From Cyanobacteriota bacterium (GTDB taxonomy: Bacteria > Acidobacteriota > Vicinamibacteria > Vicinamibacterales > UBA2999), in NCBI GenBank assembly GCA_019752015.1, contig JAIEMQ010000027.1, positions 1 through 64,000 of the forward strand: DNA of 64,000 nucleotides. The letters are read 5' to 3'. The position numbers and the translations under genes were made by a program. The notes beneath the pieces are model-generated. The model saw only the letters and a list, made by a program, of their open reading frames with translations. It searched no databases and was not told where the DNA came from. Each line of letters opens with the position of its first letter. Position 1 is the first letter of the stretch. Positions 42,448 through 51,781 of this stretch are shown here, piece after piece.

Positions 42448-43713
42448 ATGCGAACCACTACCTTCGTTTCCTTAATCGGCGCCGTGGCGCTCGCGGCCGC
42501 CGCCGGGTGCACGGTCAAAGATGTCGAGCAGCCCGCACTCGCGGGCCCGTCGACGTTTGCGACGTCCATCATCATGGTTGCCGACCGGAACACGCTGACG
42601 CAGAACGGTGTCGATTTCACCGACATCCGCATCACGGCGCTCGGCCCCGACGGCCAGTCGCTCAGCATCCCGCTGAGCGCGCAGATTTTCCTCGGCGGCC
42701 AGCCCGCCGACTTCGGCACGCTGAGCACGAAGACGCCGGTGACGCCGGCGACGGTACGCTTCACGGCGCCGCCGGCTTCGCCCATCGGCGTGGCGCAGGT
42801 GACCACGGTCACCTTCGGTGTCACGCCTCGCAGCGCCGGCGACTTCCGCGGCGAAATGCCGCGCCAACTCGACATCCAGCTGCTGCCGCAGGGCGTCATC
42901 CTGCCGACCAATCCGAACCTGGTCGCGGCCTTCACGTTCACGCCGGCGACGCCGCAGGTCGGCCAGGTCGTGGCGTTCGACGCCTCGACCAGCACCAACA
43001 GCGGGACCGCGTGCGGAATCAGCTGCTCGTATGCCTGGGACTTCGGGGACGGCACCGGCGGCACCGGACTGACGACGACGCACACCTTCGGTACGCAGGG
43101 ATCGTTCGCGGTCAAGCTGACCATCACCGATTCACGCGGCTCGTCCGCCGCGAAGACGAACACCGTGCCCGTCGCCGCGCCGACGCCGCCCACTGGTACG
43201 GTGACGGTCTCACCGACGCCGGCGCCGACCAACACCGATGTCTTCTTCAATGCGTCAGGCATCACCTGGCCGGGCCGTCAGATCGTCAGCTACAGCTGGA
43301 ACTTTGGCGACGGCACGAGCGGATCAGGCGTGACCACCACGCATCGATTCGCGGGCATCGGCTCTTACACGGTGGTGTTGACGCTCAGGGACGCCTCGGG
43401 CGCGACGAGCACCATCAACACCACGGTGTCGGTGACCTCGGCCGCGAACGGCACCGCTGCCTTCACGGTGACGCCGACCAGCCCGCGTGTGGGCCAGAGC
43501 GCGGCGTTCAACGCGAGCACCAGCACGCCGAGCACCGGCGCGACGATCGTCAGCTACAAGTGGAACTATGGCGATGGCACGGAAGAGACGACCGCGAATC
43601 CGATCCAGAGCCATGTGTATGGTGCGGCTGGCACGGTCAACGTCCAGCTGACGACGACCGACAGCAACGGCAAGACGAACACGGTGGTGAACAACGTCGT
43701 AATCCAACCGTAG
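42448..43713 (+). CDS. PKD-repeat lipoprotein
   Basis: 421 residues. The lipobox Cys is C21 (AAAAGC). After an N-terminal beta domain there are three PKD domains, each with a FGDGT- or YGDGT-like motif near residues 197, 286 and 373 (WDFGDGT, WNFGDGT, WNYGDGT). PKD domains mediate surface protein contacts. It is the last gene before a TPR gene and may be exported to the cell surface. Function unknown. Confidence 0.85.
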   Translation: MRTTTFVSLIGAVALAAAAGCTVKDVEQPALAGPSTFATSIIMVADRNTLTQNGVDFTDIRITALGPDGQSLSIPLSAQIFLGGQPADFGTLSTKTPVTPATVRFTAPPASPIGVAQVTTVTFGVTPRSAGDFRGEMPRQLDIQLLPQGVILPTNPNLVAAFTFTPATPQVGQVVAFDASTSTNSGTACGISCSYAWDFGDGTGGTGLTTTHTFGTQGSFAVKLTITDSRGSSAAKTNTVPVAAPTPPTGTVTVSPTPAPTNTDVFFNASGITWPGRQIVSYSWNFGDGTSGSGVTTTHRFAGIGSYTVVLTLRDASGATSTINTTVSVTSAANGTAAFTVTPTSPRVGQSAAFNASTSTPSTGATIVSYKWNYGDGTEETTANPIQSHVYGAAGTVNVQLTTTDSNGKTNTVVNNVVIQP

Positions 43714-43722
43714 ACTCGGGTC

Positions 43723-44484
43723 GTGAGCGGCGACAATCCAAGAGTGCTCGAACTTCGACGCCGGGTCCAGGCGGACCCGGCGTCGATGGCGTTTGCGCAA
43801 CTCGCTGAAGAATGCCGCAGGGCCGGCAACAACGACGAAGCCGTCGGCGTGTGCCGTGCCGGACTCCCGTTTCATCCTGACTATCTCTCAGCCCGCATCA
43901 CGCTCGGCCGCGCGTTGACCGAGCTTGGACGCTACGACGAAGCCAGCACCGAGCTGCGCATTGTCCTCACCACGGCGCCCGACAACCTGGCCGCGAACCG
44001 CGCGATGGCGGAGATTCATCAGCAGCGCGGCGAAATGGCCGCGGCGCTGACGTACTACAAGAAGGCGCTCGATCTCGCGCGTTATGACCCGGAGCTGGAG
44101 AGCGCCGTCGAGCGCATCCAGCACGCGGTGTCTCCACCGCCGCCACCCGCGCCCGTGGACGCCGCGCCGACCTCGATCGAAGACCTCTTCGACTTCGACA
44201 CGCTGCTCGCGCAACTCGGCGGGCGCACGCAGCCGAAGCCCGAATCGGCGGCGCCGTCGATTCCGGCAGCGCCGGTGGTCGATCCGCTCGCCGGCGTCCA
44301 GCTGCCCGCGGACGACAACGATCCCCTGGCTCTGCTCGAGCGCCAATTGCGCGAGAGCGAGGAGCAGCGTCCGTACGAGGAGCCGATCAAGAGTGAAGAG
44401 CGGCAGCATGCGCAGCGCGTGCTGTCCGAGCTCGAAGATTGGCTGATGGCGATCGTCACGGATCGTGATCAGGCCTCGGCGTGA
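43723..44484 (+). CDS. TPR-repeat protein
   Basis: 253 residues with TPR motifs in the first about 130 (for example FAQLAEECRRAGNNDEAVGVCRAGL and ARITLGRALTELGRYDEASTEL), a Pro/Ala linker, and an acidic helical C-terminus (HAQRVLSELEDWLMAIVTDR). No signal peptide. The GTG start is 9 bp after the PKD gene, and the 3' end overlaps the peptidase gene by 4 bp. Role unknown. Confidence 0.8.
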   Translation: MSGDNPRVLELRRRVQADPASMAFAQLAEECRRAGNNDEAVGVCRAGLPFHPDYLSARITLGRALTELGRYDEASTELRIVLTTAPDNLAANRAMAEIHQQRGEMAAALTYYKKALDLARYDPELESAVERIQHAVSPPPPPAPVDAAPTSIEDLFDFDTLLAQLGGRTQPKPESAAPSIPAAPVVDPLAGVQLPADDNDPLALLERQLRESEEQRPYEEPIKSEERQHAQRVLSELEDWLMAIVTDRDQASA

Positions 44485-45611
44485 CACTGGTCGCGCCGGC
44501 ACACCTGCGTCTCGCTCGTCACGCGAGGCTGCGCGAGCAGCTTCGCGGCGCCGGCCTTGACGCGCTCCTCATCACATCTCTCCCGAATGTCGCGTATCTC
44601 AGCGGGCTGTTCGCATCCGCGGCCGCTGTGGTGGTCACGCGCGATCGGTTCACGCTGATCACGGACGGCCGGTATCTCGGCATCGCGCAGGGACTGGTCG
44701 CCGACATGCCCGGCGTGGAGCTGGTGATCACGCCGGCGACTATTGCATTCGATCAGGCGCTCGCGGAAGCGCTGTGCGTTATCGGGAACGGCCGCGCGGG
44801 GTTCGAGTCGGCGCATTTCACGGTCAAACGCTTTGGTGATCTGCAAGCGCGGCTGACGAAACTGGCGCCTGGCTGCGAGCTGGAAGGTAGCGAGGGGCTC
44901 GTCGAGCGATTACGAATTTTGAAGGATGAGTGGGAGCTCGAGGTCTTCAGTGAGGCCGCGGCGAGACTTTCAGATGCCGCTAAGTGTATAATCCCAAAAG
45001 CCTTAGCGGGAATGAGGGAGCGGGAAGTGGCCGCCGTCATCGAGGCCGAGCTGAGGCGGGTGGGCTTCGACAAGCCCGCCTTTGATACCATCGTCGCCTC
45101 CGGGCCGAACTCGGCCGTGCCCCATTATCGGGCCGGCGATCGGGTTTTGACCGCGGGGGATCTGGTCGTTTTGGACTTCGGCGGCGTGTTCCGCGGCTAT
45201 GCCGTGGACCTGACCCGCACGATCACCGTCGGGCCGGCGAGCGCACGGCAACGCCGGCTGCTGGAAGACATTGCGGCGGCGCAGGACGCCGGGTTCGCGA
45301 TGGTCCGGGAAGGGCAACCGGCGACGGACATCGATCGCGGCACACGCGAGTCGATGACGGCGGCGGGGCTGGGCGACGCGTTCGGCCACGGCACCGGCCA
45401 CGGTCTTGGATTGGAAGTGCACGAACGGCCGCGGATCGCGCAGTTCCGCGCCGAGTTGGTTGGAGAGCCACTGCAGCCAGGCATGGTGTTCACGATCGAG
45501 CCGGGCGCGTATTTTCCCGATTGGGGCGGCGCGCGGATCGAGGATGATGCGGCGCTGACGACGTCGGGCGCGATTTGGCTCACGGATGTGCCGCGCTTCT
45601 GGACGCATTGA
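44481..45611 (+). CDS. Xaa-Pro aminopeptidase (M24B family)
   Basis: 376 residues. The N-terminal creatinase-like domain is followed by the M24 metal site: VVLDFGGVFRGYAVDLTRTITVG (two Asp ligands), the FGHGTGHGLGLEVHE segment (His), TIEPGAY (Glu) and IEDDAAL (Glu). It removes N-terminal residues before proline. GTG 44481 overlaps the TPR gene. It is followed by the repeat that leads into accB. Whether it is PepP or PepQ type cannot be decided here. Confidence 0.88.
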   Translation: MTLVAPAHLRLARHARLREQLRGAGLDALLITSLPNVAYLSGLFASAAAVVVTRDRFTLITDGRYLGIAQGLVADMPGVELVITPATIAFDQALAEALCVIGNGRAGFESAHFTVKRFGDLQARLTKLAPGCELEGSEGLVERLRILKDEWELEVFSEAAARLSDAAKCIIPKALAGMREREVAAVIEAELRRVGFDKPAFDTIVASGPNSAVPHYRAGDRVLTAGDLVVLDFGGVFRGYAVDLTRTITVGPASARQRRLLEDIAAAQDAGFAMVREGQPATDIDRGTRESMTAAGLGDAFGHGTGHGLGLEVHERPRIAQFRAELVGEPLQPGMVFTIEPGAYFPDWGGARIEDDAALTTSGAIWLTDVPRFWTH

Positions 45612-45698
45612 TCCGCCGGCCGGAGGCCGGCCAAGAGACGCTGTTTCACGCGAGGTGAAGCGCGGATCACAGCCGGGTGCGAGGCGTAACCTCGCGTG
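45612..45698 (+). repeat. Composite two-hairpin repeat between pepP-like gene and accB
   Basis: First stem CCGGCC (45616-45621), loop GGA, GGCCGG (45625-45630). Linker CCAAGAGACGCTGTTT. Second stem CACGCGAGG (45647-45655) and CCTCGCGTG (45690-45698) around GAAGCGCGG...AGCCGGG. The linker and inner parts match the pilQ element, while both stems differ in sequence but stay paired. The GAGG inside (45681-45684) may serve as the accB ribosome binding site. Confidence 0.75.
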
Positions 45699-46181
45699 AT
45701 GATGATGACACTGGACGAGATCAAACAGCTCATCGAATTCATCAAGTCTCACGACTTGAGCGAGTTCGAGCTCGAGCACGACGGCGTCAAGATCCGCGTC
45801 AAGAGCGGCGGCAATCATCACCAGGTCGTGGCCGTGCCGCACATGACGACGGCGATACCGATGATGGCGGCTCCGCCCATGGCGGCGCCTGCAGCGGCTC
45901 CGGCCGCATCCGCGCCAGCCGAGGAAGAAGGCGGCGAGCTTGCGATCGTCAAGTCCCCGATCGTCGGCACGTTCTATCGCGCGGCGGAGCCCGGCGCGAA
46001 AGCGTTCGTTTCCGTCGGCGACACGGTCCGCAAGGGCCAGGTCCTGTGCATCATCGAAGCGATGAAGCTGATGAACGAGATTGACTCCGAGTACGACGGG
46101 GAAGTCACGAGCATCTACATCGAGAACGGCCAGGCCGTGCAGTACGGCGAGCGCCTGTTCGCGATCAAACCCTCAAGCTAA
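45699..46181 (+). CDS. accB: Biotin carboxyl carrier protein of acetyl-CoA carboxylase
   Basis: 160 residues. An N-terminal helical part ([25 protein letters not shown]) is followed by an Ala/Pro-rich thumb linker and the biotinyl domain with the biotin attachment site [10 protein letters not shown], Lys 123 counting from ATG 45699. Tandem ATG codons (45699, 45702, 45705) and GTG 45696 blur the exact start; the GTG lies in the repeat stem. It is followed 2 bp later by accC. Confidence 0.94.
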   Translation: MMMTLDEIKQLIEFIKSHDLSEFELEHDGVKIRVKSGGNHHQVVAVPHMTTAIPMMAAPPMAAPAAAPAASAPAEEEGGELAIVKSPIVGTFYRAAEPGAKAFVSVGDTVRKGQVLCIIEAMKLMNEIDSEYDGEVTSIYIENGQAVQYGERLFAIKPSS

Positions 46182-46183
46182 CC

Positions 46184-47554
46184 ATGTTCAAGAAGATCCT
46201 GGTTGCCAATCGTGGAGAAATCGCGCTGCGCGTCATTTTCGCGTGCCGCGAACTGGGGATTAAGACCGTTGCCGTCTATTCCGAGGCCGACGAGAGCTCG
46301 CTGCACGTGCGCTTCGCGGACGAGGACATCTGCATCGGGCCGCCGAGAAGCGGCGACAGCTACCTGAATGTCCCGGCGATCATCAGCGCGGCGGAAATCA
46401 CCGGCGCGGATGCGCTGCATCCCGGCTACGGTTTCCTCTCGGAGAGCGCCTACCTCGCGGAAGTGTGCGAGGCGTGCCACATTCGCTTCATCGGTCCGGA
46501 TCCGAGCGTGATTCGCCTGCTCGGCGACAAGGCCAAGGCGCGCCGCGCGATGAAGAAAGCGGGAGTGCCGATGCTGCCGGGCAGCGACGGCCCGGTGGAA
46601 AGCGAAGAGCGCGCGACCAAGATCGCGCAGCAGATCGGCTACCCGGTCATCATCAAAGCCGTTGCCGGCGGCGGCGGGCGCGGCATGCGCATCGTGAAGA
46701 CGCCTGCCGATCTGCCGCATGCGTTCAAGACGGCGCAGCGCGAGGCCGAGTCCGCATTCGGCGTCGGCGATGTCTATATCGAGAAGTACCTCGAATCGCC
46801 GCGCCATATCGAGTTCCAGATCCTCGGCGATCACCACGGCAACGTCGTGCACCTCGGCGAGCGCGAGTGCTCGATCCAGCGCCGGCACCAGAAACTGCTG
46901 GAGGAATCGCCGTCGGTCGCGGTGACGGACAAGATCCGCCGCAAGATGGGCGGCCTCGTCGTCGACGCCGCCCGCGCGGTGCAATACACCAACGCCGGCA
47001 CGTTCGAGTTCCTCATGGACGAGAAGGGCAACTTCTACTTCATGGAAGTGAACACGCGCGTGCAGGTCGAGCATCCCGTCACCGAGATGGTGACCGGCAT
47101 CGACATTGTCAAGGAACAGATCCGCATTGCCGCCGGCGCGCGTCTCGGATTCAAGCAGAGTGAAGTGACGTTCACGGGCCACTCGCTCGAGTGCCGCGTC
47201 AACGCCGAGGATCCGGAGACGTTCGTGCCGTCACCCGGCACGATTCACGCGTTCAGCATTCCCGGCGGCCCCGGCGTGCGCGTCGATACCGCCGCGCATT
47301 CCGAGTGCCTGATCTCGCCGTACTACGATTCGATGGTCGCGAAAGTGATTGTGCACGGCCGCGATCGGCAGGAGTCGATCTGCCGGATGAAGCGGGTGCT
47401 CGAGATGTCGGTCGTCGAAGGCATCCGCACGACGATTCCGCTGCACCTGAAGATTCTCAACGACCCTGATTTCATTGCCGGGCGCCTCAGCACGCACTTC
47501 ATGGAGCGCTTTGCCGCCAAGCCAAAGACGCAGCCGCTGGCCGAGTCCGCCTAG
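46184..47554 (+). CDS. accC: Biotin carboxylase subunit AccC
   Basis: 456 residues that carboxylate biotin on AccB. The start [17 protein letters not shown] is typical; the ATP-grasp domain has the Gly-rich loop [12 protein letters not shown], and [17 protein letters not shown] and the [17 protein letters not shown] segment hold catalytic residues. The accBC pair makes malonyl-CoA precursor for fatty acids. The accA and accD genes are not in the window. Its 3' end overlaps the thiE gene. Confidence 0.96.
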   Translation: MFKKILVANRGEIALRVIFACRELGIKTVAVYSEADESSLHVRFADEDICIGPPRSGDSYLNVPAIISAAEITGADALHPGYGFLSESAYLAEVCEACHIRFIGPDPSVIRLLGDKAKARRAMKKAGVPMLPGSDGPVESEERATKIAQQIGYPVIIKAVAGGGGRGMRIVKTPADLPHAFKTAQREAESAFGVGDVYIEKYLESPRHIEFQILGDHHGNVVHLGERECSIQRRHQKLLEESPSVAVTDKIRRKMGGLVVDAARAVQYTNAGTFEFLMDEKGNFYFMEVNTRVQVEHPVTEMVTGIDIVKEQIRIAAGARLGFKQSEVTFTGHSLECRVNAEDPETFVPSPGTIHAFSIPGGPGVRVDTAAHSECLISPYYDSMVAKVIVHGRDRQESICRMKRVLEMSVVEGIRTTIPLHLKILNDPDFIAGRLSTHFMERFAAKPKTQPLAESA

Positions 47555-48206
47555 GCTCACAGCGTTTTCTGCCCCGCCTACGGCCGGGCGGCTGTATGCG
47601 ATCGTCGACGCTGACAGGTGCCAGGCCGCCGGCCGCGCGCCGCTCGATGTCGCACGCGCGTTTCTCGGCGCCGGGGCGAGGCTCCTGCAGCTTCGCTGCA
47701 AGGGAATGGCGAGCGGGCCATTCCTCGAGCTCGCCAATGCGATCCAGGCGGATGCGCAGAGCGCCGGTGCCGCGCTAATCATCAACGATCGCGCCGACAT
47801 TACCGTGTTGTCAGGCGCCGCCGGTCTTCACGTTGGCCAGACGGACCTGTCGTGCGCAGACGCGCGGTCGGTGATCGGACCGTCCACGATCCTCGGGCTC
47901 TCGACCCACTCACGCGAACAATGGGAGCGCGCGTTGCGAGAGCCGATGTCGTATGTGGCCATCGGTCCGGTGTTCGGCAGTGTCACGAAGCAGACCGGCT
48001 ACGACGCGGTCGGACTGGACATGGTACGGGAAGTGTCCACTGACGCGGCCGCGAGCGGTCTGGAGACCGTGGCGATCGGCGGCATTTCGATCGCCAACGC
48101 CAGGTCGGTCGTTGAGGCGGGCGCGGCCGCGGTCGCGGTGATCAGCGGTCTGCTCGACGGCGATCCCGAATCGCGCTGTCGCGAGTTCCTTCGCGCGCTC
48201 AAATGA
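47511..48206 (+). CDS. thiE: Thiamine phosphate synthase
   Basis: About 231 residues, the canonical member of the family in this window: [72 protein letters not shown] and IGGI. It couples HMP-PP with thiazole phosphate. The start is uncertain. The TTG at 47511 (GGAG just upstream) overlaps accC by 44 bp; TTG 47475 is also possible. The first about 25 residues lie outside the barrel. Confidence 0.88.
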   Translation: MPPSQRRSRWPSPPRLTAFSAPPTAGRLYAIVDADRCQAAGRAPLDVARAFLGAGARLLQLRCKGMASGPFLELANAIQADAQSAGAALIINDRADITVLSGAAGLHVGQTDLSCADARSVIGPSTILGLSTHSREQWERALREPMSYVAIGPVFGSVTKQTGYDAVGLDMVREVSTDAAASGLETVAIGGISIANARSVVEAGAAAVAVISGLLDGDPESRCREFLRALK

Positions 48207-48232
48207 AGCTGAGCCTCCCATCGGGGATTCGG

Positions 48233-48238
48233 TATACT
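48233..48238 (+). promoter_or_regulatory. TATACT promoter-like box before the permease
   Basis: TATACT lies about 40 bases upstream of the permease TTG start and just after the thiE stop. Inverted GC arms (ATCGGGG...CCCCGAT) flank it. The -35 region is weak. Low confidence. Confidence 0.3.
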
Positions 48239-48279
48239 TTGGGCGCGAAGGCGCACTGCAAACCCCGATTGGAGGGACG

Positions 48280-49755
48280 TTGGCCGGCTCATTGTTTCGT
48301 CTGAAATCAATAGATAGCCTGCTCGAGAGCGCGAAAGAGACCGGTGAGAGGACACTCAAGCGGACCCTCGGTCCCGGGGCGCTGATCGCGCTCGGCATCG
48401 GGGCCATCATTGGCGCGGGCCTGTTCGTGCGAACCGCCGATGCCATTGCACAGCGCGCGGGACCGTCGGTGACGCTGGCGTTCGTGCTCGCCGCCGTCGC
48501 TTGCGCGTTTGCCGGCCTCTGCTACGCCGAGTTTGCGTCGATGATCCCGATCTCCGGCAGCGCCTACACCTATTCCTACGCCACCATGGGAGAGCTCGTG
48601 GCGTGGGTGATCGGCTGGGACCTGGTGCTCGAATACGCGGTCGGCGCGGCCACCGTCGCGATTGCCTGGAGCGAGTACGCCAACCGCGTCTTGCAGTTCG
48701 TCGGGATGGAGATACCGTACCAGTGGTATCACTCACCATTCGAACGATCGCCCGATGGTGTGTCGGGCATCATGAACATACCCGCCGTCGTCATCCTGGC
48801 GATCCTGTCCGGCCTGTTGATCCGCGGCATTTCGGAATCCGCCTGGGTCAACAACCTGATCGTCATCCTGAAGGTATCGATCGTTCTCGCCGTGATCTTC
48901 GTCGGCTGGGGATTCATCAACCCCGCGAATCACACGCCATTCATCCCGGAGGCGACGACCTATACCACTCCAGAAGGCGTGACGCACCAGTACGGCGGCT
49001 TGATGGGAATTGTCGGCGCGGCCGGCGTGGTGTTCTTCGCGTTTATCGGTTTCGATGCGGTGTCGACGGCCGCGCAGGAAACCAAGAACCCCAAACGCGA
49101 CATGCCGATCGGCATCCTGGGCTCGCTCGTCATCTGCACGATTCTCTACGTGCTGTTCTCGTACGTGCTCAGCGGCGTGGCGACGGTCGAAGACTTCCGC
49201 ACCCAGGGCCGCGAGGCGTCGGTGGCGTTTGCGATTTCGACGTACATGACCGGCTACGAATGGCTGTCAAGGCTCGTGACCGTCGCCATTCTCGCGGGCT
49301 TCTCGTCGGTGATCCTGGTGATGCTGCTCGGCCAATCGCGGGTCTTCTATTCAATGAGCCGCGACGGTCTCGTGCCGGCGGTCTTTTCGGACATCCACCC
49401 GCGGTTCAAGACGCCGTGGAAGTCGAACATGATCTTCTTCGTGCTGACCGCGATCTTCGGCGCGTTCATTCCCGGGGATATTGTCGGCGAGATGACGAGC
49501 ATTGGCACGCTGTTCGCGTTCATCCTGGTCATTGCCGGCGTGTGGATCATGCGCAGCAGGCGCCCGGATGTTCCGCGCGGGTTCGTCGTGCCGGCGTTGC
49601 CGCTCGTGGCCGTACTCGGTATCGCGAGCTGTGGCTTGATGATCTACGGCCTGGGTTGGACCAACTGGGTACGACTCGCCGTGTGGCTGGTGATCGGTCT
49701 GGTCTTTTACTTTGGCTATAGCCGCAGTCACAGCAAGCTCGAAGGCACGGCGTAG
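48280..49755 (+). CDS. APC-family amino acid permease
   Basis: 491 residues with about 12 hydrophobic spans. The APC signature GALIALGIGAIIGAGLFVRTADAIA comes near the start, then SGSAYTYSYATMGELVAWVIGWDL, GFIGFDAVSTAAQETKNPKRDMP and the SRVFYSMSRDGLVP segment. It resembles the CAT family of cationic amino acid transporters, inner membrane. The TTG 48280 has GGAGGG 3 bases upstream. The substrate is not fixed by sequence. Confidence 0.9.
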   Translation: MAGSLFRLKSIDSLLESAKETGERTLKRTLGPGALIALGIGAIIGAGLFVRTADAIAQRAGPSVTLAFVLAAVACAFAGLCYAEFASMIPISGSAYTYSYATMGELVAWVIGWDLVLEYAVGAATVAIAWSEYANRVLQFVGMEIPYQWYHSPFERSPDGVSGIMNIPAVVILAILSGLLIRGISESAWVNNLIVILKVSIVLAVIFVGWGFINPANHTPFIPEATTYTTPEGVTHQYGGLMGIVGAAGVVFFAFIGFDAVSTAAQETKNPKRDMPIGILGSLVICTILYVLFSYVLSGVATVEDFRTQGREASVAFAISTYMTGYEWLSRLVTVAILAGFSSVILVMLLGQSRVFYSMSRDGLVPAVFSDIHPRFKTPWKSNMIFFVLTAIFGAFIPGDIVGEMTSIGTLFAFILVIAGVWIMRSRRPDVPRGFVVPALPLVAVLGIASCGLMIYGLGWTNWVRLAVWLVIGLVFYFGYSRSHSKLEGTA

Positions 49756-50191
49756 TGTCCGCTACGCTGCGGCCGCGACGGTTGCCGTGCTCGGCGCGTA
49801 TCTCACGACCAGGATCTCGATCCTGACCGTGCTGCGATTGTTCGTGGCGCTCGATGCCGCCGCACTGATCTACTGGTTCTACTTCCGGCGCCGGCGGGCC
49901 GTGCGGCCCGCCTGGCGTGAGTCGCGGACGCCGCTGCGCTCGCTGGCGGATGTGATGCTGGCGGCAGGCGTGGTGCTGCTCCTCAGCGCGCTGTGGTTGA
50001 CGATGTTGGGTGCCTTGACGCAGTTCGGAGTGACCGACGCCAGGACCGCCGATTGGGGCGCGCTGGCGGCCAGCGGCTTCCTGGTGAAGCCCGATCAACC
50101 GGTCGCGTTTGGCGCGCGCAGCCTGGTCGTGGCCGCGGCGGTGTGGGTAGTCGGTTTCGGCCTGGCGAGGGCCTCGGGAGAACGGGCATAG
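49712..50191 (+). CDS. Hypothetical membrane protein
   Basis: 159 residues (from a TTG at 49712; GTG 49787 is a later option). At least three hydrophobic stretches are seen: near 20-55, SLADVMLAAGVVLLLSALWLTML in the middle, and SLVVAAAVWVVGFGLA at the end, separated by a basic loop (FRRRRAVRPAWRES). No family recognised. It overlaps the permease gene, and its TAG stop overlaps the supposed folD start, so it belongs to the same transcript. Confidence 0.6.
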   Translation: MAIAAVTASSKARRSVRYAAAATVAVLGAYLTTRISILTVLRLFVALDAAALIYWFYFRRRRAVRPAWRESRTPLRSLADVMLAAGVVLLLSALWLTMLGALTQFGVTDARTADWGALAASGFLVKPDQPVAFGARSLVVAAAVWVVGFGLARASGERA

Positions 50192-51126
50192 CGCGACGTC
50201 TGGACGGCGTGGCCTGTGCGGCGCGGATTCGTGACGATGTTGCGCCGCGCATTGCCGCCTTCACCGAACGGCACGGCCGGCCGCCGGGACTCGGCGTCGT
50301 GCTGGCCGGGCAGAATCCTGCGTCCGAGGTCTACGTCCGCAATAAGATCAAGACGGTTGCAGGCGCCGGCTGCCGCGCCGAGTTGTTCCGCCTCGACCAG
50401 TCAGCCCCGGTTGAGGAGGCACTGGCGCTGGTGCGGCGATTGAACGCGGACGAAGCCTTCGACGCCATCCTGGTGCAGTCGCCGTTGCCGGAAGGGATGG
50501 GGAAGGACGCCGAGCAGCGCATTTTCGACGCCGTCGATCCGGCCAAGGACGTGGACGGCTTCCACCCGTTCAACGTCGGGTTGCTGGTGCAGAAGCGGCC
50601 GGCGCTCGTCGCGTGCACGCCGCTCGGCTGCATCGAGCTGCTCGAGCGCGAAGGCATCGCGATGAAAGGCAGGCACGCCGTGGTGATCGGCCGCAGCGAC
50701 ATCGTCGGGAAACCCATGGCGATGCTGCTGCTGCACCGCGATTGCACCGTGACGATTTGCCACTCGCGCACGGCGGGATTGCCGGAGATCGCGAGGAGCG
50801 CGGACATCCTGGTCGCCGCGATCGGCCGGCCCGGGTTCGTGACGCGGGACTTCGTCAAGCCCGGCGCCACCGTGATCGACGTGGGCATCAATACGCTCAC
50901 CGACGAGGCTGACGTGACGCGGTTGTTCGCGGCCGGCAGCAAGAAACGCGCGGCCTTCGCCGAAAAAGGCAGCGTGTTGGTAGGGGATGTGCATCCGGAC
51001 GTGGAAGAGATTGCAGGCGCCGTCACCCCCGTACCGGGCGGCGTCGGACCGTTGACGGTGGCGATGGTGTTGCGGAACACCGTCACCGCGGCGGAGCTGC
51101 GAGCCACTCGAAAGGCGGCGATGTGA
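50188..51126 (+). CDS. folD: FolD: methylene-THF dehydrogenase/cyclohydrolase, apparent ATA start
   Basis: Bifunctional one-carbon enzyme that makes 10-formyl-THF. Motifs: VLAGQNPASEVYVRNKIK, the VQSPLPEGM stretch, PAKDVDGFHPFNVG, CTPLGCIELL, and the NADP loop VVIGRSDIVGKPMA. FolD normally starts about 7 residues before the DG of LDG; here that place holds ATA (50188-50190), 7 bases after GGGAG and overlapping the stop of the upstream gene as ATAG. No ATG, GTG or TTG fits. Upstream in-frame GTG starts would add an unusual tail. Confidence 0.88.
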   Translation: MARRLDGVACAARIRDDVAPRIAAFTERHGRPPGLGVVLAGQNPASEVYVRNKIKTVAGAGCRAELFRLDQSAPVEEALALVRRLNADEAFDAILVQSPLPEGMGKDAEQRIFDAVDPAKDVDGFHPFNVGLLVQKRPALVACTPLGCIELLEREGIAMKGRHAVVIGRSDIVGKPMAMLLLHRDCTVTICHSRTAGLPEIARSADILVAAIGRPGFVTRDFVKPGATVIDVGINTLTDEADVTRLFAAGSKKRAAFAEKGSVLVGDVHPDVEEIAGAVTPVPGGVGPLTVAMVLRNTVTAAELRATRKAAM

Positions 51127-51719
51127 CCCGGAAGATTGCCCTCACCGGCGGTATAGCGACCGGCAAGAGCTATGTGGCCAACCGAATGCGCGAGGCCGGC
51201 CTGCCGATCGTCGATGCCGACGTGCTGGCCCGCGACGTGGTGACGCCGGGGAGCCCGGCGCTGGCGGCGATTCGCAAGCGGTTCGGTCCCGATGCCGTCC
51301 GCCGCGACGGCACCATGGATCGCATCCGCGTCGGCCAGATCGTCTTCAAGGACAAGCGCGCGCGGCTCGATCTCGAAGCCATCATCCATCCCGCCGTCAT
51401 CAAGGCCATCAACGAGTTTTTCGACAAGCTGCCGAAGCGCACGCCATTCGCGGTCGCCGACATCCCGCTGGTCTTCGAGACCGGCCGCGACAAGGACTTC
51501 GACGCGATCATCGTGGTCGCGTGTCCGCGCGAGACGCAGCTGCAGCGATTGATGGAGCGCAACAAGCTCTCGAAGGAAGACGCCGAGAAGCGGATTGCCG
51601 CGCAGCTGCCGATCGATCAGAAGGTCAAGAAGGCGACCTACGTGATCAACAACATCGGCACGTTCGACGACCTCAACACGCAGGTCGATGAATTGATCGC
51701 GCAGCTCCGCGCCAAATGA
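51123..51719 (+). CDS. coaE: Dephospho-CoA kinase
   Basis: 198 residues performing the last step of coenzyme A synthesis. The P-loop GGIATGKS is at 9-16, followed by VDADVLARDVV and the VADIPLVFETG segment. The length is normal. GTG 51123 overlaps the folD stop. It is the last plus-strand gene before two hairpin repeats and the convergent lapB. Confidence 0.94.
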   Translation: MTRKIALTGGIATGKSYVANRMREAGLPIVDADVLARDVVTPGSPALAAIRKRFGPDAVRRDGTMDRIRVGQIVFKDKRARLDLEAIIHPAVIKAINEFFDKLPKRTPFAVADIPLVFETGRDKDFDAIIVVACPRETQLQRLMERNKLSKEDAEKRIAAQLPIDQKVKKATYVINNIGTFDDLNTQVDELIAQLRAK

Positions 51720-51739
51720 GGTCCGCCTGAAGGCGGACC
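51720..51739. repeat. Hairpin repeat, copy d
   Basis: Stem GGTCCGCC (51720-51727), loop TGAA, stem GGCGGACC (51732-51739). It starts right after the coaE stop. It lies 20 bases from copy e, whose stem differs at position 7 with a matching change on the other side. Together they may end the convergent transcripts. Confidence 0.8.
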
Positions 51740-51759
51740 CCACATGATGCCCCTGTGAG

Positions 51760-51779
51760 GGTCCGGCTTTAGCCGGACC
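51760..51779. repeat. Hairpin repeat, copy e
   Basis: Stem GGTCCGGC (51760-51767), loop TTTA, stem GCCGGACC (51772-51779). It abuts the lapB stop codon. Compared with copy d, C-G is replaced by G-C at stem position 7, a clean compensated change. Confidence 0.8.
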
Positions 51780-51781
51780 GG

